A DNA stretch of 64,000 nt from Rouxiella sp. WC2420. GTDB taxonomy: Bacteria; Pseudomonadota; Gammaproteobacteria; Enterobacterales; Enterobacteriaceae. The stretch covers positions 434,001 to 498,000 of the forward strand of contig NZ_CP165628.1 in assembly GCF_041200025.1 (NCBI RefSeq), read 5' to 3'. The notes under the pieces were generated by a model. That model was not told the DNA's origin. It searched no databases and saw only the letters and a program-made list of their open reading frames with translations. Positions 34,575 through 43,225 of this stretch are shown here, piece after piece (within the stretch, counting starts at the first letter, position 1; the number at the start of each line of letters is the position of its first letter). A program made the position numbers and the translations under genes.

Positions 34575-36085
34575 TGACGACGAACAGCTATCTGGAATTT
34601 TTCCTCACTCTGCTGGGTTGGATCATCAATAACGGCATCTGGAATCTGCTGATCGCCACCGGCCTGTTCGCGCTTCCGCTGGTATTCAAAGTGGTGGGGA
34701 TCTGGCTCAAGGTGCGCGAAGAAGGCGATGACGAGGGCAACAAAGGCAAGCTGTCGCTGCCGCGCATCGAGAACGCGCTCTACAGCGCGTTTTTTGTGAT
34801 GCTGATTTGCTGCCTGCCCATCATCAACGTCAGCCTCGACAGCATTCAATACGATGAATCCCGCTCCAAGAGCTGCGGCACCTGGACGCCCAAAGCGCCG
34901 GATGAAAGCGGCTATTCGACGATCATCAGCAGCATGGACGGGCAAACGGCAGCAGCACCAATCTGGTGGGTGTTGATGCACAAGCTGTCCAAAGGCATCA
35001 CTCAGGCCGCTGTCGCCACAATTCCCTGCCGCCCGGATTTACGCCAGCTGCGTTTTGAAGTGCAGCACACCCGCATCAGCAATCCGGCGCTCGCTGCCGA
35101 GCTGCAGGATTTCACCAACGATTGCTATGCGCTGGCGCTCTATCTATGGAAGCAGCAGGATCAGGGGCAAACGAAAGAGGAAGACGCGCTGCGCGATGTC
35201 GAATGGCTGGGCAGCAGCACATTTTTGAACGGCAGCGGCTATTACGATCAGCTGCAATCCAAGACACCGCGCGCCTCATTCCCGTGGAACGAGAGCCGTG
35301 ACAGCGGCAGACCGGACACCGGGCGCGGTGGCTATCCAACCTGCCGCGAGTGGTGGTCCAGCGCTGATACCGGGCTTGAGGCGCGCGTAGTCGATCAGGC
35401 ATCACCCGGCATGTGGCTGCGCATGTCTGCCGCGCTAAAAATGATGGGCAAGGACAACGCTGAATATAAAGAGAGCATTGTTCGCCGCCTGGTGAGCCCG
35501 GAGAGTTTGACCGTTTCGCAGAATGGCCGCACCTATGCCGGTTATGGTGGCAATGCTGATTTCACGCTGGATAACTCCGCCAGCCGCATTGGCGGCATTG
35601 CGGGAATGTCATTGGGAAGTTTGGCAGCATTTCCGGCATTTGATGCAATGCGCCAGGCATTACCGATGGTGCAGGCTTTATTACTGATGGCCATTTACGT
35701 GATGCTACCATTGATATTGGCGTTCGGGAGTTATGAGTTCAAAACCGTTATTACTGTCAGCTTTGTGGTGTTTGCGCTTAATTTCCTGACGTTCTGGTGG
35801 GAACTGGCGCGCTGGCTCGACAGCTGGTTGATGGAAGCGCTTTATAGTTCTGATACACATAGCCGCTGGAATGCTGCTGGGTTCCAGAATAGCTCTGATG
35901 ATTTGATTATGAACTTTGTTATGGGGGCGATGTTTATTGTGCTGCCTGCACTTTGGATGGCGGCGTTTTCATGGGCAGGAATAAGAATTGGTGAAATAGC
36001 TCGAATGGCAGGTGATGGTGCATCTAGTGTTCAAAGTGCGGCTGGCAGTTTAGGCGAAAAAATAAGCTCAAAAATCACCAAATAA
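34574..36085 (+). CDS. traG: TraG-like mating-pair protein of the ICE
   Basis: This 503-residue protein resembles TraG N-terminal proteins of conjugative elements. It has membrane segments near residues 15-35, 68-88, 360-400 and 440-480, with a long periplasmic region between that contains several cysteines. It is the last gene of the rightward conjugation operon. A small gene on the other strand ends exactly beside it. Confidence 0.85.
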   Translation: MTTNSYLEFFLTLLGWIINNGIWNLLIATGLFALPLVFKVVGIWLKVREEGDDEGNKGKLSLPRIENALYSAFFVMLICCLPIINVSLDSIQYDESRSKSCGTWTPKAPDESGYSTIISSMDGQTAAAPIWWVLMHKLSKGITQAAVATIPCRPDLRQLRFEVQHTRISNPALAAELQDFTNDCYALALYLWKQQDQGQTKEEDALRDVEWLGSSTFLNGSGYYDQLQSKTPRASFPWNESRDSGRPDTGRGGYPTCREWWSSADTGLEARVVDQASPGMWLRMSAALKMMGKDNAEYKESIVRRLVSPESLTVSQNGRTYAGYGGNADFTLDNSASRIGGIAGMSLGSLAAFPAFDAMRQALPMVQALLLMAIYVMLPLILAFGSYEFKTVITVSFVVFALNFLTFWWELARWLDSWLMEALYSSDTHSRWNAAGFQNSSDDLIMNFVMGAMFIVLPALWMAAFSWAGIRIGEIARMAGDGASSVQSAAGSLGEKISSKITK

Positions 36086-36424
36086 TTAGGAGCCAGTTGA
36101 ACCATCAGAACCATTTGAGCCATTAGAACCGTAATTATGGTTATCTCCGCCTCGTTCATCAGTGTTATTACTGTGAGGTGGAGATAAACCAACGCCACTA
36201 ATTGCTGCACCAATCAATATGGCCAATACAATAAAGAAAACACTGCCTGTAAGAACACATGCTATCAGCATCGCAAGTGAGGCCAAAATGGCATTTCTAA
36301 CCCAATTAACTTTCATATTAAGTCTGGTGCTGATTCTTTGTGATATTGAATTTAAGGCATTTAGGACTTTCGTATAGAGTAGTGATAACCAACCGTTTCG
36401 TTTTTCCGCTTTTGATTTCTTCAT
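36086..36424 (-). CDS. Small membrane protein, possibly DUF3742-like
   Basis: This 112-residue protein has a basic N-terminus, a long membrane hairpin near residues 45-80 and a tail of Asn, Gly, Ser and Asp repeats. In this ICE class a DUF3742 gene often lies tail-to-tail with traG, and size, place and strand all agree. The sequence likeness is weak, so the family is tentative. The repeat tail is encoded by imperfect 9-base repeats. Confidence 0.6.
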   Translation of the reverse strand: MKKSKAEKRNGWLSLLYTKVLNALNSISQRISTRLNMKVNWVRNAILASLAMLIACVLTGSVFFIVLAILIGAAISGVGLSPPHSNNTDERGGDNHNYGSNGSNGSDGSTGS

Positions 36425-36575
36425 CTATCCCTCCTCAGCTCTGTATCTCTGTAAGAACACGACAGCATGCGTAATGCTGCAGGCTGATTCATTTGATTTA
36501 AGTTTGACCGTTTTTAACAATATTGCTAGTGTTTTAACCGTTGCCTTAGTTGTTTACGCAACCAACAAAGCCCTC

Positions 36576-36654
36576 ATGACCTGAAAGGGGCACCTCAGCG
36601 GCGGTCATCAGCGAAAGTTTCAGCAGCCTGTGAGAAACGCCATATGGCGGCTGC
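36576..36654 (+). promoter_or_regulatory. Pair of bulged hairpins upstream of the integrase-like gene
   Basis: Hairpin 36576-36608 has outer arms ATGAC/GTCAT, bulge CTGAAAGGGG and inner arms CACC/GGCG. Hairpin 36623-36654 has outer arms GCAGC/GCTGC, bulge CTGTGAGAAA and inner arms CGCC/GGCG. These match the pair at 13.2 kb in reversed order and the single copy at 41.5 kb. Confidence 0.6.
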
Positions 36655-37247
36655 ATCCGGGATAACCGGCAATGCTACTCAACCTTTGCAAGTAGCGGGC
36701 AAAAGCAACGCCCAAGGTTTCCACTACATCACTACGGTTCAATCAACTTCATCTCATCGATACAAGCTACTGCGCACGGCCAGTTTGCGTGATCGTTTCC
36801 GCCATTTGGAACATTTGGCGACGAACGAACCTCGCAAATACAGGCAGAAGCTGCGCGGCGTCACTTGCGTTGGCGCGTAGCAACAACCAAGTGACGCGCG
36901 CAGCGCGTATACGTCAACACCACGTAATACGGCCTTCTGCGACGACGCTTACCGTCTGACCAACACGTAGTCCGTTATTACAACCATCAACCACCCCAAC
37001 ATGCAGTGAACGTTGGCAACTTATCTGAGGAGGAAATCAACGCGATATCAAGGCGACGTCAGCGAACCTGACGGACGGAGGCGTCCTGAGAAATCAGGAA
37101 CCGGCATTAGCCGCGATCAGCTCTGAGAGTTGTGGAGACCTCGCAACAACTCAACATTTCGCCGCCCCGATGCACAGATATCCGCTGAGACGCAGGAAGC
37201 GCAACCTAAAACCGTGCCGTCGGGGTAGAGATGTTTTTGGAGGATGT
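36655..37247. other. Long leader or non-coding stretch before the integrase-like gene
   Basis: About 590 bases with no gene that I can support. Small hairpins are seen (CCGG-gataa-CCGG near 36657, GCTAC/GTAGC near 36673, a CGTCAG/CTGACG pair near 37058). The stretch is GC-rich like the backbone and probably belongs to the leader of the gene at 37248. Confidence 0.5.
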
Positions 37248-38132
37248 ATGTCGCGAGGAAACAAGCAGTTCAGCAAACAACTAGTGACGTTGGCCAGACA
37301 ATCTGGCGGCAGTTTCAAAACCGTTGCCGACCGTTCGCGCATAGCAGCACGGCTGGCTGAGCAGATGCTGAAACTTAACATCCAGATCAGAGACGTGAAC
37401 CATATCAAGACTCATCACATCGAGCATTACGTGCGTAGCCGCCTGGCGGATGATATTTCAAAACGCACGCTGCAGAACGAAATGGCGGCGCTGCGTGCGA
37501 TTCTGGCCACTGCAGGCAGAACAAAACTGGCCGATCCGAAGCATGAAAAGTTGAGTAACGATGCGCTCAACCTGTCAGGTGCCAGTCGGGCCGGATCAAA
37601 GACGGCGATTACGGACGAGCGCTTTCACGAGGCGCTCGCCCTCGTACGTAGCAAAGACGAAGGTGTCGCGTTGGCGATGGAGATTGCGCGCTATCTTGGG
37701 CTGAGAACAGAAGAAGCGGTGCAGTCAGCGAAATCGCTTAAGACGTGGCAACAGGCGCTGGAGCGTGGGGATAAGCGATTGCGTGTGGTGTTTGGCACGA
37801 AAGGCGGAAGGCCAAGAGACGCAACAGTCGTTAGACACGAAGATCTGATTCGTAGCTTGAATGCAGCAGTGGCTTATTCGACAGAACATGGTGGAAAGTT
37901 GGTTGATAAAGTTGGACTGAGGAGCGCGATCGATCGCTACCGAAATGTGGCTAAGGATGCAGGACTCTCCGGGAAAGAAGCGCCACATAGCCTGAGATAT
38001 GCCTATTCGCGTGAGGCTACTGAGTGGCATATGAAAAATGGTCTCAGCAGGAAAGAAGCTGAGGCGATGGTTTCTATGGACTTGGGGCATGGTGATGGTA
38101 GAGGAGATTATGTACGCAAAGTATACAATTAA
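37248..38132 (+). CDS. Integrase-domain protein
   Basis: This 294-residue protein has the N-terminal helical domain and the catalytic domain of a tyrosine-recombinase relative: GLRTEEAVQ near residue 153, HSLRYAYS near 250 and LGHGDGRGDYVRKVY at the C-terminus. The spacing between the LGH histidine and the tyrosine differs from typical phage integrases. The ATG at 37248 follows GGAGG; an upstream frame start at 37170 has no such support. It may mobilise a smaller cassette or act as a second recombinase. The main ICE integrase is more likely the gene at 44787. Confidence 0.75.
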   Translation: MSRGNKQFSKQLVTLARQSGGSFKTVADRSRIAARLAEQMLKLNIQIRDVNHIKTHHIEHYVRSRLADDISKRTLQNEMAALRAILATAGRTKLADPKHEKLSNDALNLSGASRAGSKTAITDERFHEALALVRSKDEGVALAMEIARYLGLRTEEAVQSAKSLKTWQQALERGDKRLRVVFGTKGGRPRDATVVRHEDLIRSLNAAVAYSTEHGGKLVDKVGLRSAIDRYRNVAKDAGLSGKEAPHSLRYAYSREATEWHMKNGLSRKEAEAMVSMDLGHGDGRGDYVRKVYN

Positions 38133-38202
38133 TGTATGTTCATGTTAAAACATTACAGAATCTTCTGCTTTACACACCCATAATCATCAGATTGAGGATC
38201 AT

Positions 38203-41200
38203 ATGAGCCTAAATATTTACACGGATGCCCCATCAAAAATAGATATGTTTGAAGGAAAGGCCCATGAAAATCTAGCGCAAAAGATTTCTGAAATAGCTCA
38301 GGATGACGATATAAATATAATTGGCTTAGATGGGTACTTAGGTTCTGGAAAAAGCACCATCATCGATATGGCAATTGATAAAATTAAAGGGAATGACATC
38401 CATGTCATTAAGTTTGACTCAGAGATTTATCACTATGGAGCAACAAAAAAAGCTCTAATTGATATATTGTACGATGGATTTAAACAAACTCCCAATGTGA
38501 ATTTAGATGAGCTTTTAAAATGTAAAGATCTAGCATTGGGTAACATTTATAATTATAAAAAAATCATCAATAGTAAAATAAGCATATGGACTGTGGCATT
38601 TATTTGTTCAACCATCCTTAGTTTGCAATCTCTTCGTTACTTTATCTCAGATCTATCAGGGTTATTCACAACAAATCATCTACCATTTTCATACTATGTT
38701 AAGGTTGCATTAGAGTTCATACTTGTATTTTCACCAGTAGCTATTGGTTTGTTTTATGTAAATGGTAAAAATATCTCTGAGGAAAATGGAACCAAGAAAA
38801 TAAAAAAGCCATCACTGGGTGATATTTTAAAGAGGAATAGTGAAGATACCATTACAGAAAAAATAATAATAAACAAAGAAGTCGGGACATTGGAGTTAAA
38901 ATCTGCTCTTGAAGGATTTGTAAAATGTACACCAGAAAGTGCACGTTTGATTCTAATTGTTGATAATTTAGACAGAATCTCACCAACAAAAATAAAGGAA
39001 ATCTGGAGCGATATAGAGCTCATTACGGAGATTGCTGGAAGTAACCTTAAAATTATAATCCCATACTCAGGGAAACATGTAGCCCAAGCATTATCTGATG
39101 ACGGTCATGAAGGTTTAGAATTCATTTCAAAAAGAATCCCAGTAACTTTCTTTGTCCCTCCACTAATTTCTGCTGGCTGGAGAAATGGCTTCATTGAATT
39201 CTGGAAGGAAACATTCGAGATATATGATGAAAATGAATGTTATGAAATATGTGAGTTAATTGAGAGATGGCTACCTAAAAATTACAGCACTGTTACCCCA
39301 CGTTTTATTAAGAGAATTATAAACGATATAAAGGTTACAAGTTTAACATTCCCTACCTTTACGCATGATAGAATCCTAGTTTCTTTTTATGTACTAATGT
39401 GTCGTTATAGTTTGTTGGATTTCAAAAGCTTAATTATGAACTATGATGAAAGAAAACAGAAAGATGACGACATCATTGAAGTTGTTCGCATGCAAGTTAC
39501 GCACAGACAATTTAATCGAATATTTGACTCTGCAGATGATTGGAAAAAAGGGTTGATTTGCATTCACTTTCAAACCAATTCCGAATTTGCCATATCTGAA
39601 TTAATTGAGGATCCACTGTTAAATTCTATTAAATATAGGAAGCCGAAGGAGTATATTGAGTTATCTTCAATGTATGGATTTGATAAAACATGGCGAAAAG
39701 CATTACATGAATCCTCAATTGAAGATTTGATATTATTTCTTGAATCAATGTCTACTACAGATAAGTCTCGCGCTCATAAAATATGCGACGAGATAATTAC
39801 CCAAGCAAACAAGAATAAACTCCTTAAAGGCGAATACGTTAAGAATATTGTCGATGCCTTAGTCAATGTAAATAATCATGTTAAATTAAACAGCAATGAG
39901 TTTTTTTTAGTAGAGCGTGTTACAGCTCTTAAAAACAGAATTAAAAATCCTTCAGCCTTTTATGATCTAGATGAAGTCGCTCGCATGAATACATTTGAGG
40001 AACTCAACTCTCTAGTAAGCATCACTGAGGAGAAATTTAGTGATAACTTCTCTGACATATCCGGAGAAATATTTTTTGAATTCTTATTAGGGAAGAATGA
40101 ACTTTATCAGAACTTAGATATTGAAAACCTTATACTAAGCCTGCCTCAGTTAGTTAATGGTATTGTGTTTTCATTAAAAAATGAAATTGAATTCAATCTA
40201 TTTTCAGAGCAAGTAATTGAAGGGATGAAAATAAATAATGCGAACTTTGAAGATCTTATTGATGGTGAAGTGTATGCGGCTATTGAAGAAAGATACAAAA
40301 AATTTATGGCTGGTGCAGAACTTAATTCAATCATTGACCTTAGAATCTTGTGTCTTGATAAAAGGTGGAGAAAAACAAATCTTACTTCATATTTCCCCTA
40401 TCAAGCGAAGCTGTTAGAGGATCATCCTGAAGAGTATTATGCATCGTTGATTGCACATAAGATTAATATTGGAGATAAATCATCTGTACCTGGTATACCT
40501 TCTCTTGAATTAACGAGTAGCTTTAAAGAAACCCTTTATAACTACTTGCTATTCTCGAATAATTTGGATGTGATAGTTGGTGCGCTTGCAATTGAGGAGT
40601 TAAAACCATACATTGCCCCTTCTTTAAACTTCATTCTCGATAGAGGAAAAGTAAAAAGGCTACATACTAATACATTTATTAGAACATTGTATGGCCCATT
40701 GAGGGATATTACGAGTGTAGAGAAGATAATGGAGTTTTTTAAGGATTGGGATTCCTTTTCAGACTCCAGCATTGGTGAGAAAAATCATGATCAGATAAAT
40801 CAAGATTTCATTTATGATTTAAGAGTTGTTGATACGCTTCCTAAATTTAAAGAAAAAATAAAATCATTTATTAGCGATAAGTTATCAACTAAAACGTCTG
40901 TAATTGAATTCATCAAGCAAGCCAGCGCAGTTCATCTCGAAATGATTAGTTTAGTTGAAAGTAACGGGGGGACTATTGAATTTTCTAATCTTACAAGAAT
41001 ATTCAGTGACTTTTACTCTGAGGAAGATATTAAGCAATTATCTAAAAATAATAACATTCCTTCAATAATTCCCTTGTTAAATGCTGACGATCTTGATGAA
41101 GTATTGAAGTCATTAATGGATTTGCTGGAGAGAAAAGATCTAGACTCTTTAAGACAGATATATGTAATTAGAGATTTCGGTGAGCATCTTAAATATGATC

Positions 41201-41463
41201 AAAGTAATCAAAGTGATAATCGCGCTATAGCAAGATTATTTACATATTCTAACGACTACAATTTCTTAGCAAAATGGCTTGACGTTCAAAGTTTTTCACT
41301 CAGCAAATGGAATAGCGCAGATAAAAAAACAGTCGAAAGCTTCGTACTAAACAACAGTGACCTATTTCCAACACTCATTAAAACCCGCTATTTCCAAAAA
41401 AGGATAGTCTCTAACCAAGAAGCTACTGAAGCTTTGGAAACAGAAGAAGATACGAAAGCTTGA
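38203..41463 (+). CDS. KAP-family P-loop NTPase, large membrane-linked form
   Basis: This 1086-residue protein shows the KAP-family hallmark: Walker A LDGYLGSGKSTII (residues 42-54) and Walker B LILIVDNLDRIS (248-259) separated by two membrane segments (near 126-148 and 163-185). The remaining 700 residues are helical and unassigned. KAP NTPases include PifA of plasmid F, which excludes phage T7, and many occur in defence loci. The gene is AT-rich and stands alone between an integrase-like gene and an ardC-like gene, the usual place for cargo. An anti-phage role is inference. Confidence 0.82.
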   Translation: MSLNIYTDAPSKIDMFEGKAHENLAQKISEIAQDDDINIIGLDGYLGSGKSTIIDMAIDKIKGNDIHVIKFDSEIYHYGATKKALIDILYDGFKQTPNVNLDELLKCKDLALGNIYNYKKIINSKISIWTVAFICSTILSLQSLRYFISDLSGLFTTNHLPFSYYVKVALEFILVFSPVAIGLFYVNGKNISEENGTKKIKKPSLGDILKRNSEDTITEKIIINKEVGTLELKSALEGFVKCTPESARLILIVDNLDRISPTKIKEIWSDIELITEIAGSNLKIIIPYSGKHVAQALSDDGHEGLEFISKRIPVTFFVPPLISAGWRNGFIEFWKETFEIYDENECYEICELIERWLPKNYSTVTPRFIKRIINDIKVTSLTFPTFTHDRILVSFYVLMCRYSLLDFKSLIMNYDERKQKDDDIIEVVRMQVTHRQFNRIFDSADDWKKGLICIHFQTNSEFAISELIEDPLLNSIKYRKPKEYIELSSMYGFDKTWRKALHESSIEDLILFLESMSTTDKSRAHKICDEIITQANKNKLLKGEYVKNIVDALVNVNNHVKLNSNEFFLVERVTALKNRIKNPSAFYDLDEVARMNTFEELNSLVSITEEKFSDNFSDISGEIFFEFLLGKNELYQNLDIENLILSLPQLVNGIVFSLKNEIEFNLFSEQVIEGMKINNANFEDLIDGEVYAAIEERYKKFMAGAELNSIIDLRILCLDKRWRKTNLTSYFPYQAKLLEDHPEEYYASLIAHKINIGDKSSVPGIPSLELTSSFKETLYNYLLFSNNLDVIVGALAIEELKPYIAPSLNFILDRGKVKRLHTNTFIRTLYGPLRDITSVEKIMEFFKDWDSFSDSSIGEKNHDQINQDFIYDLRVVDTLPKFKEKIKSFISDKLSTKTSVIEFIKQASAVHLEMISLVESNGGTIEFSNLTRIFSDFYSEEDIKQLSKNNNIPSIIPLLNADDLDEVLKSLMDLLERKDLDSLRQIYVIRDFGEHLKYDQSNQSDNRAIARLFTYSNDYNFLAKWLDVQSFSLSKWNSADKKTVESFVLNNSDLFPTLIKTRYFQKRIVSNQEATEALETEEDTKA

Positions 41464-41522
41464 TTATTGCTTTCATATAAAATCGAACTATGGCAATTTT
41501 AATGTATGAAGTAATGCTTCAC

Positions 41523-41678
41523 GGACCTGAAAGAAGCGCCAACTGGCGGTCCCAATACTCGCACACCTATAGAGCGGGTGCCATCCACGATGGTTAAGGT
41601 TCTCTCATCACATCGCCGCAAGGCTCGCATTACCCACCCTAACGGGGATTTACTCCCGTTAGCGGATAAATCCCCGTT
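41523..41678 (+). promoter_or_regulatory. Structured leader: bulged hairpin and a long switch-like hairpin
   Basis: The hairpin 41523-41552 has arms GGAC/GTCC, bulge CTGAAAGAAG and inner arms CGCC/GGCG, matching those at 13.2 and 36.6 kb. Downstream, AACGGGGATTTA (41641-41652) pairs perfectly with TAAATCCCCGTT (41667-41678). AACGGG can instead pair with CCCGTT in the loop (41655-41660), so two exclusive folds exist. The ribosome site of the next gene begins 9 bases later. Confidence 0.6.
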
Positions 41679-41700
41679 CAACAATCTGGAGGATTTATAC

Positions 41701-41982
41701 ATGGGCTATGTTCACTCATATTACCAAGTGAAATCTGTACCCAACGATCAGTGGCTGCTGTTAACCACGCAGGTCGCCAACGTTTTTTTGCTCACCCAAA
41801 ATCGGCATATACCCGGTTATCTGGACCCAATGGTGCTTTGCACTGCTGACGGCAAATATCCATTACTTAAACCCAGCGATCTACTCGTAGAAGGACTCGA
41901 TGGCCAACCGGCAATCGCATTCAACGGGGAGGAACGCTGGAAGAATGGACCAACGTTCAGGTTTGGTTATCACTCAACTTAG
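41701..41982 (+). CDS. Small ICE protein of unknown function
   Basis: This 93-residue soluble protein starts at 41701 behind a strong GGAGG site. It has no domain that I recognise. It follows a structured leader and precedes ardC, so it may share regulation with antirestriction genes that are switched on at transfer. Confidence 0.7.
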   Translation: MGYVHSYYQVKSVPNDQWLLLTTQVANVFLLTQNRHIPGYLDPMVLCTADGKYPLLKPSDLLVEGLDGQPAIAFNGEERWKNGPTFRFGYHST

Positions 41983-42110
41983 GCGGCAAGTGGCCAATCC
42001 CTGATTCCATCGCACTTCAAGACGAATAATTCCGTCTTCATTTCACCCACCAACCTGTGGCGCATCTCTTCGCCATTAGGGGGAGAGATGCGCCTTTCGA
42101 GGAGTATCTT

Positions 42111-43097
42111 ATGCCTACCAAACGTAAACCCCGTAAGTCACAAACCAACCAAACTGATCTCTACCAGCAAGTCACCGACAAAATCGTCGCATCGATTGAA
42201 CGCGGTGTGTTGCCCTGGCGCAAACCTTGGCGAGACAGCAAGAAAACGGCTGAATCACCGATACCCTCTAATGCATCGACCGGTCGGCACTACAACGGCG
42301 TCAACATCATGCTGCTGTGGCTGTCAGCTGAGGAGCAAGGGTTTAATTCCAATCGCTGGCTGACGTGGAAGCAGGCACAAGCTGCCGGTGGCAACGTTCG
42401 TAAAGGCGAGAAAGCGACTGTCGCGGTGTTCTTTAAGCCGTTTGAGGTTGAAGCCACCGATAAATCTGGCCAACCGCGCACTAACGCTCAAGGTGAGACG
42501 TTGATGGAACAACGCATCATGTTGCGCAGCATAATGCTGTTCAATATCGAGCAATGTGAAGGACTATCGGAAAAACTCATCGGCGCTGTGCCTGAGATCC
42601 TGGATGATGAATCCGTTGATACGGTGAGCACGCCAATCTTCAACGACATTGTGACCATTGCAGGTGAAACTGGCGTTCGCGTCAGTTACTCCGAGCAGAA
42701 CCGGGCTTACTACCATTCGATGAAGGATAAAATCGTCTTGCCGCTGCGTAAGCAGTTTTTTACCGAAGCAGACTTTTGTTCGACTTTGTTGCATGAGCTA
42801 GTGCATGCAACCGGCCATCACAGCCGACTTGATCGGGAAGGCATAACATCGACATCGCGCACGTTTGGCGATCCGGTTTATGCCTTTGAAGAGTTGATTG
42901 CTGAGCTGGGCAGTGCCTTCCTTTGCGCGCATTTAGGCGTGTATGGTGAGGTGCAGCACGACAGCTATATCGATCACTGGCTGAAGATACTGAAGTCCGA
43001 TAAGAAAGCGTTGTTCCGAGCATGCCGTATGGCGCGAGAAGCTTCAGAACACTTGCTTAAACCTCTTCATGAAGCAGCTGAAGAAGACGCAGCCTGA
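42111..43097 (+). CDS. ardC: ArdC-like antirestriction protein
   Basis: This 328-residue protein has the ArdC layout: an N-terminal single-strand DNA-binding domain (DLYQQVTDKIVASIERGVLPW near residues 17-37) and a zincin-like domain with the metal motif HELVH near residue 225. ArdC proteins protect incoming single-stranded DNA from host nucleases after transfer. GAGGAG lies 6 bases before the ATG at 42111. Confidence 0.88.
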   Translation: MPTKRKPRKSQTNQTDLYQQVTDKIVASIERGVLPWRKPWRDSKKTAESPIPSNASTGRHYNGVNIMLLWLSAEEQGFNSNRWLTWKQAQAAGGNVRKGEKATVAVFFKPFEVEATDKSGQPRTNAQGETLMEQRIMLRSIMLFNIEQCEGLSEKLIGAVPEILDDESVDTVSTPIFNDIVTIAGETGVRVSYSEQNRAYYHSMKDKIVLPLRKQFFTEADFCSTLLHELVHATGHHSRLDREGITSTSRTFGDPVYAFEELIAELGSAFLCAHLGVYGEVQHDSYIDHWLKILKSDKKALFRACRMAREASEHLLKPLHEAAEEDAA

Positions 43098-43225
43098 AAC
43101 CAAACCATCTCCTTTTGGGGATGGTTTCTTTTTGCAGGGCAATTTAATCGCATTTTTCAAAAATGATTTTAGGCTGTGATTACTTACAGTCTGGAACGAT
43201 AGTGCCTCCGATCTGGAGGTGAATC

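Noticed and set aside
36644..36880. A 78-codon plus-strand frame after the hairpin pair at 36.6 kb
   Set aside because: It begins inside the second hairpin, lacks a ribosome site and has no recognisable domain. The stretch is better explained as a leader.
37248..38132. Main ICE integrase
   Set aside because: The gene at 44787 has a typical tyrosine-recombinase catalytic set and the expected place after the relaxase-like gene. This one has unusual spacing at the C-terminal tyrosine.
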